This document shows, piece by piece, positions 5,544-5,718 of a stretch of 5,718 nt of DNA (position 1 is its first letter; every line of letters begins with the position of its first letter). The DNA comes from Paracoccaceae bacterium. GTDB taxonomy: Bacteria; Pseudomonadota; Alphaproteobacteria; Rhodobacterales; Rhodobacteraceae. The DNA lies in assembly GCA_027069385.1 (NCBI GenBank), contig JALXER010000199.1, forward strand, positions 1 to 5,718. The letters run 5' to 3'. A model generated the notes under the pieces. The model saw nothing but the letters and a program-made list of their open reading frames with translations. It did not search any database and was not told where the DNA came from. Position numbers and translations under genes: made by a program.

Positions 5544-5718
5544 GGGCCTCCGGTTTCTTCGGGGAGCCGCAAGCGGCCCCCCTCATCAACCGGGCATGGG
5601 GTAAACCCCATGCGGGGGCGTTCACGCCCCCCTTGCCCGTAAACGGGCAATTCCCCCCTGAGGATATTTGGAAAAAGAAGAAATTGTTTTCGCCTCACGC
5701 ATGTGACGGGGGTACGGG
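5544..5718 (+). repeat. Structured intergenic repeat, copy 2 (continues past window end)
   Basis: Second copy of the element at 1572-1746, in the same orientation, starting 7 nt after the TAA stop codon of the hydrolase. The block 5544-5662 differs from copy 1 at only six positions (5555, 5585, 5602, 5605, 5637, 5646). The linker is GAGGATATTTGGAAAAAGAA-like and diverges strongly from copy 1. The final 28 nt are identical to copy 1 and the match is still running at the last base of the window, so the true right end lies outside. Confidence 0.9.
5561..5650 (+). other. Array of four palindromes/stem-loops in repeat copy 2
   Basis: P1, 5561-5582: same sequence as copy 1, with the A-C mismatch kept. 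P2, 5594-5613: GCATGGGGT / ACCCCATGC around AA. P3, 5614-5631: identical to copy 1. P4, 5633-5650: TTGCCCGT / ACGGGCAA around AA. Relative to copy 1, P2 has a C:G pair changed to T:A (5602 with 5605) and P4 a T:A pair changed to C:G (5637 with 5646), so both palindromes remain perfect despite substitutions. Confidence 0.85.

Noticed and set aside
1572..5718. CRISPR array or insertion sequence suggested by the repeated DNA
   Set aside because: There are only two copies, about 4 kb apart, with no short spacers, transposase or target-site duplication.

Overview
The window looks like a chromosomal segment of a marine-type alphaproteobacterium, most likely of the family Rhodobacteraceae. The evidence is the GC-rich codon use (except in one island), the style of the glycyl-tRNA synthetase beta subunit, and the order glyS / PPDK-like PEP-utilising protein / periplasmic SleB-type cell-wall hydrolase, which I recall from that family. 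This assignment rests on recognition, not on a database search.

Layout, all genes on the + strand: (1) 1-1572, the C-terminal two-thirds or so of glyS, cut by the left window edge, carrying an unusual AT-rich in-frame segment at about 784-1050. (2) 1572-1746, a 175-nt repeat unit starting at the glyS stop codon, made of four back-to-back GC-rich palindromes followed by a variable A-rich linker and a conserved tail; further palindromes continue to about 1814. (3) A possible promoter and ribosome binding site, then a PPDK-family gene at 1918-4425. Its phosphocarrier histidine and PEP/pyruvate catalytic barrel are intact, but its ATP-grasp domain is shortened and altered. (4) A 293-nt gap with a small dyad at 4541-4557. 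(5) 4719-5537, an exported SleB-like hydrolase. (6) 5544-5718, a second copy of the repeat in the same orientation, again directly after a stop codon and running off the right edge.

The genes do not form an obvious pathway. glyS serves translation, the PPDK-like protein belongs to the PEP/pyruvate phosphotransfer family, and the hydrolase acts on peptidoglycan outside the cytoplasm. The long gaps, the repeat after glyS and the separate ribosome binding sites suggest three independently expressed units rather than one operon.

The points most worth following up are the repeat pair, where substitutions between copies preserve palindrome symmetry, the AT-rich insertion inside an essential synthetase subunit, and the PPDK-like enzyme with a probably altered nucleotide site. 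I see no CRISPR array, tRNA, rRNA, transposase, phage gene or defence system.
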